Shown here piece by piece: positions 46,212 through 55,548 of a stretch of DNA of 64,000 nucleotides. Numbering within the stretch: position 1 is the stretch's first letter; every line of letters starts with the position of its first letter. Source of the DNA: Betaproteobacteria bacterium (GTDB lineage: Bacteria; Pseudomonadota; Gammaproteobacteria; Burkholderiales; Casimicrobiaceae); contig JAPUER010000035.1 in the NCBI GenBank assembly GCA_027492485.1, forward strand, positions 1 to 64,000. Direction: 5' to 3'. Both the position numbers and the translations under genes were made by a program. Under the pieces are notes generated by a model. That model did no database searches. It was not told the DNA's origin and saw nothing but the letters and a program-made list of their open reading frames with translations.

Positions 46212-47786
46212 ATGAAACTACGTCTTTTTGCTGGCGCCCTGTGTGCCGCGCTTTCACTGGGTGTCAGCCACGTCACTTTCGCGCAGGCGCCGGCGGCAAC
46301 GCCGGCGCTAGCCACCGAAGCGAAACCGGCCGACGCCGCGCCGGTGGATGCGGCCAAACCCGCGGAAGCTGCCAAGCCCGCGGAAACGGCACCCGCCACC
46401 GCTGCGCCGACAGCGACCGCCGCGCCGGCTGCGCCCGCAGCCAAGGCACCGGAACCGAACAAGGGCGACACCGCCTGGATGATGGTCTCCACGCTGTTGG
46501 TGATCCTGATGACGGTGCCGGGTCTAGCGCTGTTCTACGGCGGCCTGGTGCGCTCGAAGAACGTGCTCTCGGTGCTGATGCAGGTGATGGTCACCTTCTC
46601 GCTGATCGTGGTGCTCTGGCTGATCTATGGCTACAGCTTTGCGTTCACCGAAGGCAACGCGTTCTTCGGCGGCACCTCGCGGCTGTTCGGCAAGGGCCTG
46701 TTCGACAATATTGCCGGCACCTTCGCCAACGCCGGCACCTTCAGCAAGGGCGTGGTGATCCCCGAGATCGTGTTCATGGCGTTCCAGGCGACCTTCGCTG
46801 GCATCACCTGTGCACTGATCGTCGGTGCCTTCGCCGAGCGCATGAAGTTCTCCGCCGTGCTGATCTTCATGGTCATCTGGTTTACCTTCAGCTACATCCC
46901 GATCGCGCACATGGTCTGGTTCTGGCCCGGCCCCGATGCCTACACCGATGCCAAGCTGGTTGATGGCCTCAACGCCACCGCCGGCAAGATCTGGCAATGG
47001 GGCGCGCTCGACTTCGCGGGCGGCACCGTGGTGCACATCAACGCCGGCGTTGCCGGTCTGGTTGGTGCTTACCTTGTTGGCAAGCGTGTCGGTTACGGCA
47101 AGGAGGCCTTCCCGCCGCACTCGCTGACCTTGACCATGGTGGGCGCCTCGCTGCTGTGGGTCGGCTGGTTCGGCTTCAACGCGGGCTCCGCACTGGAAGC
47201 CAACGGCACCGCTGGTCTCGCCTTCATGAACACATTCGTGGCGACCGCCGCCGCGGTGATGTCGTGGATCCTCGCCGAGTGGTTCCTCAAGGGCAAGCCC
47301 TCGATGCTGGGCGCCGCGTCGGGTGCCGTCGCCGGTCTCGTGGCGATCACCCCGGCTGCCGGCAACGTCGGCCTGATGGGCGCGCTGATCATCGGCATCC
47401 TGGTCGGTCCGCTATGCCTGTGGGGCGTGTCGGGTCTCAAGAAAATGCTCAAGGCGGACGACGCCCTCGATGTGTTCGGTGTGCATGCACTGGGCGGCAT
47501 CTTCGGCGCGCTGGCGACCGGCATCTTCAACAGTCCGAACCTTGGCGGCCCAAGCTTCGTGGCCGACTGGGTGAAGATGGAAATGACCAAGCCGGCCGAC
47601 TACTCGGTCATGGGCCAGCTCATCATCCAGGCCAAAGGCGTTGGCCTAACCATTGTGTGGACGGCCGTGGTTGCCTTCATCGCCTACAAGATCGCCGATC
47701 TGATCGTCGGCCTGCGCGTCAGCGATGACGAGCAGCGCGAAGGCCTCGACATCGTGGCGCACGGCGAGAGCGCGTACAACCGTTAG
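46212..47786 (+). CDS. amt: ammonium transporter Amt
   Basis: 524 residues. A signal peptide and an Ala/Pro/Glu-rich 60-residue leader precede the 11-helix Amt core. DTAWMMVSTLLVILMTVPGLALFYGGLVR is the entry helix region, VVHINAGVAGLVGA contains the pore histidine and DVFGVHALGGIFGALATG the second. It conducts ammonium/ammonia and is regulated by GlnK (upstream gene). The long exported N-terminal leader is unusual in length. Confidence 0.96.
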   Translation: MKLRLFAGALCAALSLGVSHVTFAQAPAATPALATEAKPADAAPVDAAKPAEAAKPAETAPATAAPTATAAPAAPAAKAPEPNKGDTAWMMVSTLLVILMTVPGLALFYGGLVRSKNVLSVLMQVMVTFSLIVVLWLIYGYSFAFTEGNAFFGGTSRLFGKGLFDNIAGTFANAGTFSKGVVIPEIVFMAFQATFAGITCALIVGAFAERMKFSAVLIFMVIWFTFSYIPIAHMVWFWPGPDAYTDAKLVDGLNATAGKIWQWGALDFAGGTVVHINAGVAGLVGAYLVGKRVGYGKEAFPPHSLTLTMVGASLLWVGWFGFNAGSALEANGTAGLAFMNTFVATAAAVMSWILAEWFLKGKPSMLGAASGAVAGLVAITPAAGNVGLMGALIIGILVGPLCLWGVSGLKKMLKADDALDVFGVHALGGIFGALATGIFNSPNLGGPSFVADWVKMEMTKPADYSVMGQLIIQAKGVGLTIVWTAVVAFIAYKIADLIVGLRVSDDEQREGLDIVAHGESAYNR

Positions 47787-47835
47787 TCGCCGCAGCATCG
47801 AAAACCCCCGGGTTCCTCAGCCGGGGGCGGACGAT

Positions 47836-47860
47836 AAAACCCGCTTCGGCGGGTTTTTTT
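47836..47860 (+). terminator. intrinsic terminator of the glnK-amt operon
   Basis: AACCCGC-TTCG-GCGGGTT stem followed by seven T; a UUCG-tetraloop rho-independent terminator. Just before it a CCCCCGG/CCGGGGG hairpin (47806-47828) lies after the amt stop. Confidence 0.9.
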
Positions 47861-47933
47861 GCTTTGCCCGTTGTGCCATGTTGATTCTTTCAGTAGTAGT
47901 CCATGGTGTCTTCCGTGGCTGCGCGGCGGATTT

Positions 47934-48074
47934 ACTGAGATTTCCCAAATTCGCGACAAAACCCCCGTTCGCCTTGAGCGCAGCGAAGGGTCTGATGCCA
48001 TAGGGGGAGGTCAAACCCTTCGCTACGCTCAGGGTGAACGGTAGAAGGGCGCCGCGAATTATGAAAACCTCAAT
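47934..48074. repeat. 141-bp palindromic element, inverted relative to the 63831 copy
   Basis: The ends are ACTGAGATTTCCC and GAAAACCTCAAT. Inside are ATTCGCGAC arms, CGTTCGCCTTGAGCG and the complementary CGCTCAGGGTGAACGG, so the element folds on itself. The element at 63831-63968 is nearly the same sequence in the opposite orientation. With the terminator it accounts for most of the gene-free stretch 47787-48091. Confidence 0.78.
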
Positions 48075-48091
48075 AGGAAGTCATAACAGTA

Positions 48092-48463
48092 CTAACGTAC
48101 CGCGCCAGAAACAGGGGTTTGCAAACGCACAGCCACCTGCCGAACAATTCCTATAAGAAGAGATCTGTCATTTGCATCAAGCGGATCGAGAAGTGCCGCT
48201 AGCTCTCGTGCCTGTGAAGCTGCTGAGATATCTGCCACTCCGAGTAAACGAGCCATGCTCACTTCGAGCGCGGCAGCAAGGTCATGCAACCGGACGATCG
48301 AAGGCAGCACAGCGCCTGTCTCGATCCGGGAAACGGAGATTGGTTCGAGATCAACCATTTCCGCAAGTTGCGCCTGCGTAAGACCTTTTTTGCGCCGAAG
48401 TTTTGCCAACTCCTTGCCCAAACGCGAGGCTGTCAACTTGTGTGAATTGTGTTTGCGCTTCAT
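48092..48463 (-). CDS. XRE-family HTH transcriptional regulator
   Basis: 123 residues. The HTH is LGKELAKLRRKKGLTQAQLAEMVDLEPISVSRIETGAVLPS (about 15-55). A helical C-terminal part (ELAALLDPLDANDRSLLIGIVRQ) probably mediates dimerisation. It is divergent from the large Rhs gene and shares an AT-rich intergenic region with operator-like palindromes, so it may control itself and the Rhs locus. It lacks a peptidase or other effector domain. Confidence 0.88.
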   Translation of the reverse strand: MKRKHNSHKLTASRLGKELAKLRRKKGLTQAQLAEMVDLEPISVSRIETGAVLPSIVRLHDLAAALEVSMARLLGVADISAASQARELAALLDPLDANDRSLLIGIVRQVAVRLQTPVSGAVR

Positions 48464-48464
48464 G

Positions 48465-48540
48465 TTTGCGCAAATTTTGATAAATCATCATAATTCGATA
48501 AATATCGTAAAAAGATAACTAAGTTTTTATGATTACTTAG
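48465..48540. promoter_or_regulatory. AT-rich operator-like region between XRE and Rhs
   Basis: Three dyads are present: TTTGCGCAAA at 48465-48474 directly upstream of the regulator start, CGATAAATATCG in the middle, and CTAAGT-N10-ACTTAG at 48519-48540. The stretch is much more AT-rich than its surroundings, as seen in acquired loci. The remainder of the gap to 48780 shows no gene. Confidence 0.5.
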
Positions 48541-48780
48541 ATGAAGATGAAAGCACGGTAGTTGCCTCGGCCAACAAGGCCCCGAACCTGGTGCTCAGTC
48601 CGTTGGCGACGCGGCCATCGAAGCGATCATCCAACCGCGTAACGACGTTTCTGAGTTGCCGCAGGCGGCTAAACGTCCAAGACGAGGTGCTCGCTGGTCG
48701 CCAACCAATCCGCGGCATCTCCCCGCCCCCACTTCCTGAACCGAAAGCCAGTCATGCCAAACACATCTGGAGCATCACGC

Positions 48781-51700
48781 ATGTCAAAGCAATGCGCCGG
48801 GTTTATAGCGGCGCTAACGACATTGCTCTCGCTTGCCGGCGCCTTTGCCCAAACCGGCGGCAAGATGCCGGATTACTACAAAGAACCGGGCCTGTACCCG
48901 AACCGCGACTACACCAACCAGCACTTCGGCGAACACATCGATCCGTTCACCGGCGCGCTGCAACTGCACTACACCGACATCTTCATTCCGGGGGCGGGTG
49001 GCTTCAACCTCACCGTACAGCGCAGCTACAACAGCTCGGTGGTGGACAAGAGCCAACCGAAAGCCAACTCCATGATGGGTGTCGGCTGGGCCATGCACTA
49101 CGGCCGGGTCACCAAGGCGGGCACCGGCGGCATCTGCACCAACGACGACTGGGACACCTCCACCGACAACCCGGTGATTGAGATGCCAGACGGCAGCGTG
49201 CAGCGCATGCACTTCGTGGCCAGCGGCACACCGCTGGCGCTCACCACCCGGCGCTGGAAGGTCGAATGTGCACCGGCCGCGACCCCGGGCCTGATCGTGA
49301 CCAGCACGGATGGCACTCAATACCTGATGACCAAGCAAATCTCGGAGGGCGGCTTCTCCGGCACGGTCAATGCCTACTACACCACCAAAATCACCGACCG
49401 CAACGGTAACTACGCCAACGTCGCCTACAGCAACAACACGGCTGCCGCCGAAATCACCAGCATCACCGCCAACGACAGCCGCACGATCACCTTTACCTAC
49501 TACGACAGCGGTACCGCCTGGCGTCGTGTCAACAGCATCGCCGGCCCCTCCGGCACCTGGTATTACAACTACACCGCTGCGCCAGGCTTGGTGAACACTT
49601 ATCAACTGACCGGCGTCACCCGTCCTGTCACAGGTAACTGGGCCTACAGCTACAACGGCAACTTGCAGCCGAGTGCGGGCAGCTATCAGATGAGCTCGCT
49701 CACCATGCCGCAGGGCGGCAGCATCACCTACGGCTACACCAATGTCTCGGTGGACAGCAGTTCGGGGACGTCGGTCTCCATGATTTCCAGCAAATCGGCC
49801 GGGAGTTTGTGGAGTTGGAGTTACAGCCCGGCCACGACCATGGGGGCCAAGGATTCCACGACTGTCAGCACGCCGAGCGGCAGCATCACATACAAGCACT
49901 GGGGGCCGAACGGAATAGGCAGCGGCGATGTCTGGAAGATAGGTCTGCTGACCGACAAGGCGATCGGCTCCGTACAGAGCGAGTCCTATACCTGGGACAA
50001 GATCCTCCTCGTCGATGAGCCAAACACCCGCGAAGGAGTCTTCTCAAGCAAATCGGACGCAGATACCTATCAGCCTGTGCTGACCGGCAAGACCATCACG
50101 AGGAACGGTGCCAGCCACGTCACCACCTACAGCAGCTTCGACAGCTACGGCAACCCGGCCAGCATTTCGGAGAGTGGGCCGAATGGCGGTAGCCGCAGCA
50201 CCAGCGCGACCTATTTCAACAGCATCGGCAAATGGATTATCGGCTTCATCAAGGATGAGTCGCGTACCGGTGGCCAGAACGTCAGTCGAAGCTATGACGG
50301 CAACGGAAACCCGACACAGGTCTGCCGCGACAGCGCTTGTTATGGCTATAGCTACAACAGCGATGGCACGATGTCGCGTATGACCAATCCACGCGATTTC
50401 GACACCACTTACGGCTCCTACTATCGCGGCATCCCGCAGTCCGAGTCTCGCCCTGCCGGCGTTTCCGTCTCGCGCATTGTCAGCGGCGCCGGCAATGTCA
50501 CCTCAGAGTCCATTGGCGGTCAGAGTTTCGGTTACGGCTACGACGCCATCAACCGGGTCTCGTCGATCACCTATCCCGCCGGCAGCGGCGTCGCGATCGG
50601 TTACGGCTCTGCCTCGCGCACGGCCACGCGTGGCACGCTGAGCGAAGTGACCAGCTACAACGGCTATGGCTACGTCACCGGGGTGAGCTTGGGTGGCATT
50701 GCAACTGCCTATACCGTTGACGCGCTCGGCCGGCGCAAGTCGGAGAGCAATCCCGGCGGCAGCGACACCATCGACTACACCTATGACATCCTGAACCGCC
50801 TCACCAGCGTCACCAATCAGGACGGCAGTTCGCGCAGCATCGGCTACGGCAGTGCTTCGGCCACGGTCAGCGACGAGCGCAGCAATAACACCACCTATAG
50901 CTATCGCTCTTACGGTGACCCGAACTTCCAGGCGCTGGTCGGCATTTCTTCACCGTTGCAGGGCACCACCATCAATCGCAACGACCGCGATCTGATTTCC
51001 GGTGTGGTGCAAGGCAGCAAGACCCGCGGCTATGGATACAACAGCAACTATTACCTGACCTCGATCACCGAACCGGAAACCGGGACCACGACCTACGGGC
51101 GTGATTTGATGGGCAACATGACCAGTCGCAAGGTCGGCGGGTCGGGTATCACCAACTACGTCTATGACGGTCTCGACCGCATGACCAGCGTCACCTACCC
51201 CGGCGCGATCGCCATCAACAAGACCTACAACGGGCGTGGACGACTGCTCACGGTTACCGGGGCGCCGGGTGGCGACCGAACCTATACCTACGACGGCAAC
51301 GACAATCTGGCCACCGAAACCCTCAGCATTGACGACAAGACACTGGTTGCTACCTATGGCTACAACGGCCTCGACCAGCTTGACAGCATCACCTACCCGA
51401 AGACCGGTCGCACCGTCACCTACTCGCCCAACAATCTCGGCCGCCCGACGCAGGCCAGCCCGTACGTGACCGCCGTCAGCTACCACAACTCCGGCCAGAT
51501 CAACACGATTACCTATGCCAATGGCGCTACCACCGCGTATGGACAGAACAATCGTTTGTGGCCAAGCTCGTTTACGGCGAGCAAAAGTACCGGCTTCATC
51601 AGCAGCACCTACGGCTATGACGGCGCCGGCAACCTCACCAGCATCAACGACTCGATCGACAACGGACTCGACCGCACGCTTGGCTATGACAGCATCAATC

Positions 51701-53970
51701 GTCTGACCAGCGCCAGCGGCCCGTGGGGCAGCGGTAGTTTCAACTACGACGGCGCCGGGAACGTGCAAACGCGAACGCTCGGCACCTCCACGACCACCTA
51801 CAGCTACGATGGCTCCAACCGCCTGAGCAGCGTCAGCGGTGGCCGGACGGCGACCATGACTTACGGCGCCTATGGTGCAGTCACGGGCGACGGCAGCAAC
51901 GTCTATGAATATGACAGCGTCCCCAACATGATGTGCACCAACTGTTTGGGCGACTTTCCCGTCTACTTCAGATATGACGGCACGAACACGCGTACGTCCC
52001 GCGACAACGCCATGTTCGTGCAGCCCACTTACGAATTCACCAATGCGCGGGGTCAGTTGCTCCTGGAATACAGCCCCGCAAACAACGATCTTACGATTGA
52101 GCACATCTACCTCGGCGACAAGCGCGTCGCGCAGCGTAGCAACGACACCACGATCCCCAAGATCGCCACGACGACCACACTGACGGTCAACCCGACCAGC
52201 ACCTCCTGCGGCAGCAACACCACGCTGACCGCAACCGTCAGTCCGTTGGCAGCTACCGGCACCGTGCAATTCCTCGATGCCGGCACTCCGATCGGCACGG
52301 CAACACTGAGCAACGGTGTCGCCACCCTCGCCACGCAACTCCCCCGTCCAGGCTCGCGCACCATCACCGCGCAGTATCAGGGTAGTGCTACCCATGAAAG
52401 TGGCGTCTCCAATGGCGTCGCGGCGACAGTCACTAGCGTGGCCAACAGCATCAGCTTGAGCTATAGCCCGGCGGCACCCTATAGCCCCGGCAACCCGATC
52501 ACGATCACCGCTACAGTCAATGGATGCGTACAAGGGAACGGTCAGATTACCTTTCGGACCTCCGCTGCCGGCAGTATTTCCAGCATACCGACCGCCACTG
52601 TTCAACTGACCGGGCGCAGCGCGAGCACCACCTTCACCGCAGGTTATGGACGCAACTACAGTTTCCGAGCCACGCTGACCGGTGATGGCATCGCCACCAA
52701 CAACATTTACGCGGACGGCAGCTTCGACGTGATCTGGAGCAGCAGCGTCACGATCACCGGTGCCAACCCCAATCCCGTCACCCAACAGCAATACACCACA
52801 TTCAGTGCGATGGTCACGGGCAATCAACCCGTGGGCCAATACTCTCTGGCAGGCAATGTCAATTTCTACGCGGGCGCAACGCTTCTTGGTTCAGGATACT
52901 TTGACGGCACCAATCCCGCCACGCTCTACACCCCACTGGCATCGGCAAATCTCGGCAATATCCCGATCACCGCCGTCTATACCGGGGACGGCTATCACTA
53001 CCCCTCACCGGTCAGCGCCCCATACAACCTGATCGTCGGCACGCCAACCACAACGACAGTTAGCGCAACCCCCAACTCGCTGACCTACGGGCAAACGACC
53101 GCTCTGACCGCCACCGTCACGAGTTCGGTCGGGACGCCGACCGGCACCGTGTCGTTCTATGACGGGGCGACGCTGCTTGGTAGCGCCACGCTCAGCGGCA
53201 ACAGCGCGACCCTGAACAACGTGGCGCTGGTGGCGGGCACTCGCTCAATCAAGGCGGTCTACGCCGGCAGCGGCTCGATCGTCGGTAGCACCTCAACGAC
53301 AATCACCGTTACGGTGGCCAAGGCAACACCGGTCGTGACGATTACATCGATCAATCCGTCACCGGGGACGGCGTTTGGCAGCATCAACGTCAGCGCGACG
53401 ATCACGGCGAGCCCGACGCCGCCAACCCAGGCCGGCTTGCTGCTGATCGACGGCGGTGTGATTGACATCATGAACCCCGGTGCCGGCAGCATGACGCGCA
53501 CCACGAACCGCATTCCGACCGGGGTGCATCAGGTGGTGGCCCGCTACACGGGCAACGCTAACTACAACCAGGCTGATTCCGCGCCGGTGAGCCTGAGCAT
53601 GACCGGGCATGCCTGCAACCTCGATGTCAACCGCAGTACGGCATTCGACGATCCCGACGGTCGGGCCATATTGGCATGGCTGCTTGGCTTCCGCGGTACC
53701 TCGCTTTACGATGCGGCGCAATACAGCAACGGCGTCGATGCACCCGGCATCATGGCTTTCGTCAAACCGCAGGTGGATGACCTTACCCTAGACCTCGATG
53801 GTGACGGGGTGGTGCTACCGGCCACCGATGGCCTGATGCTCTTGCGCCTGTCGCTTGGGCTCTCTGGTACCGCCGTTACCCAAAACGCAATCAACCTCGC
53901 CGGTACGCGTCCCGACTGGGCGAGTGTGCGGAACTATCTCAACACCACCTGCGGCATGAGCCTGCAATAG
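48781..53970 (+). CDS. secreted Rhs/YD-repeat protein with Ig-like and dockerin-like C-terminus
   Basis: 1729 residues from ATG 48781 (GGAG upstream); an in-frame ATG 27 bases earlier would only prolong the signal sequence. After the signal peptide (FIAALTTLLSLAGAFA) comes LHYTDIFIPGAGGFNLTVQRSYNSS, typical of the Rhs start, then about 15 YD repeats (DALGRR, YDGLDRMTSVTYPG, YNGLDQLDSITYP) to about residue 1120 (IEHIYLGDKRVAQRS). At the point where the Rhs core should continue, four Ig-like (Big_3-type) domains follow (about 1125-1605), then a dockerin/EF-hand-like region (LDLDGDGVVLPATDGLMLLR). No toxin domain is present. The missing Rhs core is in the next gene. Confidence 0.9.
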   Translation: MSKQCAGFIAALTTLLSLAGAFAQTGGKMPDYYKEPGLYPNRDYTNQHFGEHIDPFTGALQLHYTDIFIPGAGGFNLTVQRSYNSSVVDKSQPKANSMMGVGWAMHYGRVTKAGTGGICTNDDWDTSTDNPVIEMPDGSVQRMHFVASGTPLALTTRRWKVECAPAATPGLIVTSTDGTQYLMTKQISEGGFSGTVNAYYTTKITDRNGNYANVAYSNNTAAAEITSITANDSRTITFTYYDSGTAWRRVNSIAGPSGTWYYNYTAAPGLVNTYQLTGVTRPVTGNWAYSYNGNLQPSAGSYQMSSLTMPQGGSITYGYTNVSVDSSSGTSVSMISSKSAGSLWSWSYSPATTMGAKDSTTVSTPSGSITYKHWGPNGIGSGDVWKIGLLTDKAIGSVQSESYTWDKILLVDEPNTREGVFSSKSDADTYQPVLTGKTITRNGASHVTTYSSFDSYGNPASISESGPNGGSRSTSATYFNSIGKWIIGFIKDESRTGGQNVSRSYDGNGNPTQVCRDSACYGYSYNSDGTMSRMTNPRDFDTTYGSYYRGIPQSESRPAGVSVSRIVSGAGNVTSESIGGQSFGYGYDAINRVSSITYPAGSGVAIGYGSASRTATRGTLSEVTSYNGYGYVTGVSLGGIATAYTVDALGRRKSESNPGGSDTIDYTYDILNRLTSVTNQDGSSRSIGYGSASATVSDERSNNTTYSYRSYGDPNFQALVGISSPLQGTTINRNDRDLISGVVQGSKTRGYGYNSNYYLTSITEPETGTTTYGRDLMGNMTSRKVGGSGITNYVYDGLDRMTSVTYPGAIAINKTYNGRGRLLTVTGAPGGDRTYTYDGNDNLATETLSIDDKTLVATYGYNGLDQLDSITYPKTGRTVTYSPNNLGRPTQASPYVTAVSYHNSGQINTITYANGATTAYGQNNRLWPSSFTASKSTGFISSTYGYDGAGNLTSINDSIDNGLDRTLGYDSINRLTSASGPWGSGSFNYDGAGNVQTRTLGTSTTTYSYDGSNRLSSVSGGRTATMTYGAYGAVTGDGSNVYEYDSVPNMMCTNCLGDFPVYFRYDGTNTRTSRDNAMFVQPTYEFTNARGQLLLEYSPANNDLTIEHIYLGDKRVAQRSNDTTIPKIATTTTLTVNPTSTSCGSNTTLTATVSPLAATGTVQFLDAGTPIGTATLSNGVATLATQLPRPGSRTITAQYQGSATHESGVSNGVAATVTSVANSISLSYSPAAPYSPGNPITITATVNGCVQGNGQITFRTSAAGSISSIPTATVQLTGRSASTTFTAGYGRNYSFRATLTGDGIATNNIYADGSFDVIWSSSVTITGANPNPVTQQQYTTFSAMVTGNQPVGQYSLAGNVNFYAGATLLGSGYFDGTNPATLYTPLASANLGNIPITAVYTGDGYHYPSPVSAPYNLIVGTPTTTTVSATPNSLTYGQTTALTATVTSSVGTPTGTVSFYDGATLLGSATLSGNSATLNNVALVAGTRSIKAVYAGSGSIVGSTSTTITVTVAKATPVVTITSINPSPGTAFGSINVSATITASPTPPTQAGLLLIDGGVIDIMNPGAGSMTRTTNRIPTGVHQVVARYTGNANYNQADSAPVSLSMTGHACNLDVNRSTAFDDPDGRAILAWLLGFRGTSLYDAAQYSNGVDAPGIMAFVKPQVDDLTLDLDGDGVVLPATDGLMLLRLSLGLSGTAVTQNAINLAGTRPDWASVRNYLNTTCGMSLQ

Positions 53971-53987
53971 CCGGGAGAGACACGATC

Positions 53988-54986
53988 ATGTTCAAGACAC
54001 TTCTCTCCCGCGTCTTCCCTGCTGTTGCTTCCGTGGTGACGGCGGCGAATCTGTTGTTCTGTCCGGCAACCACTCAGGCCACCGAGACCATCATCTACCT
54101 GCACAACGACATTTCGGGCTCACCGCAGGCAGCGACTGATGATTTAAGTGGCAATCTGCTCTGGAAGGAGAGCTATACCCCCTATGGGGAACGGACAGTC
54201 AACAGTCCGGCGAGCGCTGCCGGCAAGGGTACAAACCAGCTCTACTTCCACGGCAAGAAGGTGGAAGACCTGAACGGCGGGGTGCACCTGAGTTACTTCG
54301 GGGCCAGGTACTACGACCCGAGTTTGGGGCGGTTCTTGCAGATCGATCCGCAACCGTTCGATCCCAACAGCATCCACTCGTTCAATCGATACGCCTACGG
54401 GAACAACAACCCGTACAAGTTCACCGACCCGGATGGGCGGACTCCGCTATGGGTTCCGATGGCGCTGCACATTGGTGGAGGGGCTGTCTTCGGTGGAGCT
54501 TCTGCGGCTGCATTCAACGCGGTGACGCAGTACTACATGACGGGGCATGTCGAGCTTAAAGGGATTGGCGGTGTCTTCGATGCGATGGGTGAAGGTGCGC
54601 AGATCGGTGCGATCCTTGGGCCGGCGTATGCTGGGTACGCGGGGTCGGTACGGGGAGCCGCAGTAGTAGAAGGAAGCGTTAGTGCTGGAAGCCGCCTTGG
54701 AATACCAGGTGGCCCCAAGATAGGGGCATCGGGGGGGCCGGGTGCAGGAAAAGTATTCGCTGAAGACATCAAAGACGCCGCTAGGACGGAGGCTGGCAAT
54801 GTGTGTGTTTTTTGCGGAACACCCACTACTCGGCAACCGGGGCCTACCCAATCTCACATTGATCACGCACAACCGAAAGTTCGGGGTGGCAACAATACCC
54901 TCGAAAACGCGCAAAATACGTGCAGAACCTGCAATTTAAGCAAAGGGACCAAAAACACAGTGGAGTTCCTTGGAGAGAGAAATTGA
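53988..54986 (+). CDS. Rhs core protein with C-terminal HNH nuclease toxin
   Basis: 332 residues with its own signal peptide (residues 1-31, ending TTQA). YLHNDISGSPQAATDDLSGN, then LHLSYFGARYYDPSLGRFLQIDP-like and RYAYGNNNPYKFTDPDG are the Rhs-core signature (about 35-145). A glycine/alanine-rich hydrophobic segment (150-225) follows, then an HNH endonuclease: Cys273/Cys276, H290-I-D-H293, N303/N307, Cys312/Cys315 (CRTCNLSKG). The nuclease is the polymorphic toxin tip. The stop overlaps the start of the likely immunity gene. GGGAGA precedes ATG 53988. Confidence 0.9.
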   Translation: MFKTLLSRVFPAVASVVTAANLLFCPATTQATETIIYLHNDISGSPQAATDDLSGNLLWKESYTPYGERTVNSPASAAGKGTNQLYFHGKKVEDLNGGVHLSYFGARYYDPSLGRFLQIDPQPFDPNSIHSFNRYAYGNNNPYKFTDPDGRTPLWVPMALHIGGGAVFGGASAAAFNAVTQYYMTGHVELKGIGGVFDAMGEGAQIGAILGPAYAGYAGSVRGAAVVEGSVSAGSRLGIPGGPKIGASGGPGAGKVFAEDIKDAARTEAGNVCVFCGTPTTRQPGPTQSHIDHAQPKVRGGNNTLENAQNTCRTCNLSKGTKNTVEFLGERN

Positions 54987-55429
54987 CTGAAGTCTCTCAG
55001 ACGAACCTGTTCAAGGTACGCATCATTGACGCCGAAACCATAGAGACAGTTTGGGCGTCGCGTTTGGACGATGACTGCTATCGGTTGGAAAGTCTTTTGT
55101 TTTTCGTCTACGGATACGCGCTCGGCGACATCGTGAGCGTTACAGAAACCGAAGAACAATCGCCTGTGGTGCGTGGTGTGGTGCGCCGCTCAGGACATTC
55201 TTGCTATCGCGTGTTTTTGTCAGGTAATCTGTCGTCTGTCGAGCAGACAAACACATGGCCGGCATTGACAAGACTTGGGTGCACTTATGAACGAGCCACC
55301 GAACGGTTGTTTGCAATCGACGTTCCCGCAGAGACAAATATCCATTCGGCGTATCAGTTGCTTAATACCGGGGAGAAACAAGGCGAGTGGTCGTTTGAGG
55401 AAGTCTATTGCGGTCACAACGTGATCTGA
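54983..55429 (+). CDS. DUF4265 protein, probable immunity to the HNH toxin
   Basis: 148 residues from the TTG at 54983, which overlaps the toxin stop (TTGA) and has GGAGA upstream. The block VRIIDAETIETVWASRLDDDCYRLESLLFFVYGYALGDIVSV is typical of DUF4265, a family repeatedly found downstream of polymorphic toxins. Lower GC than the neighbours, as expected of a mobile toxin-immunity cassette. Binding to the HNH tip is inferred from position. Confidence 0.78.
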   Translation: MTEVSQTNLFKVRIIDAETIETVWASRLDDDCYRLESLLFFVYGYALGDIVSVTETEEQSPVVRGVVRRSGHSCYRVFLSGNLSSVEQTNTWPALTRLGCTYERATERLFAIDVPAETNIHSAYQLLNTGEKQGEWSFEEVYCGHNVI

Positions 55430-55548
55430 ATTACGGAGGCGGTGCGTCCTAGAACTGGTTCGGAAGTCCCGGTCTGCCAACTTTGCGAAGCGTCGTATGG
55501 ACGTGATGCTTTCCCGAAGAACACTCGATTCAGATCGGATCAATAGTT

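Noticed and set aside
48900-52140. A possible CRISPR or minisatellite array from the repetitive pattern
   Set aside because: The periodicity is protein-level YD repeats with divergent DNA and no constant spacer lengths.
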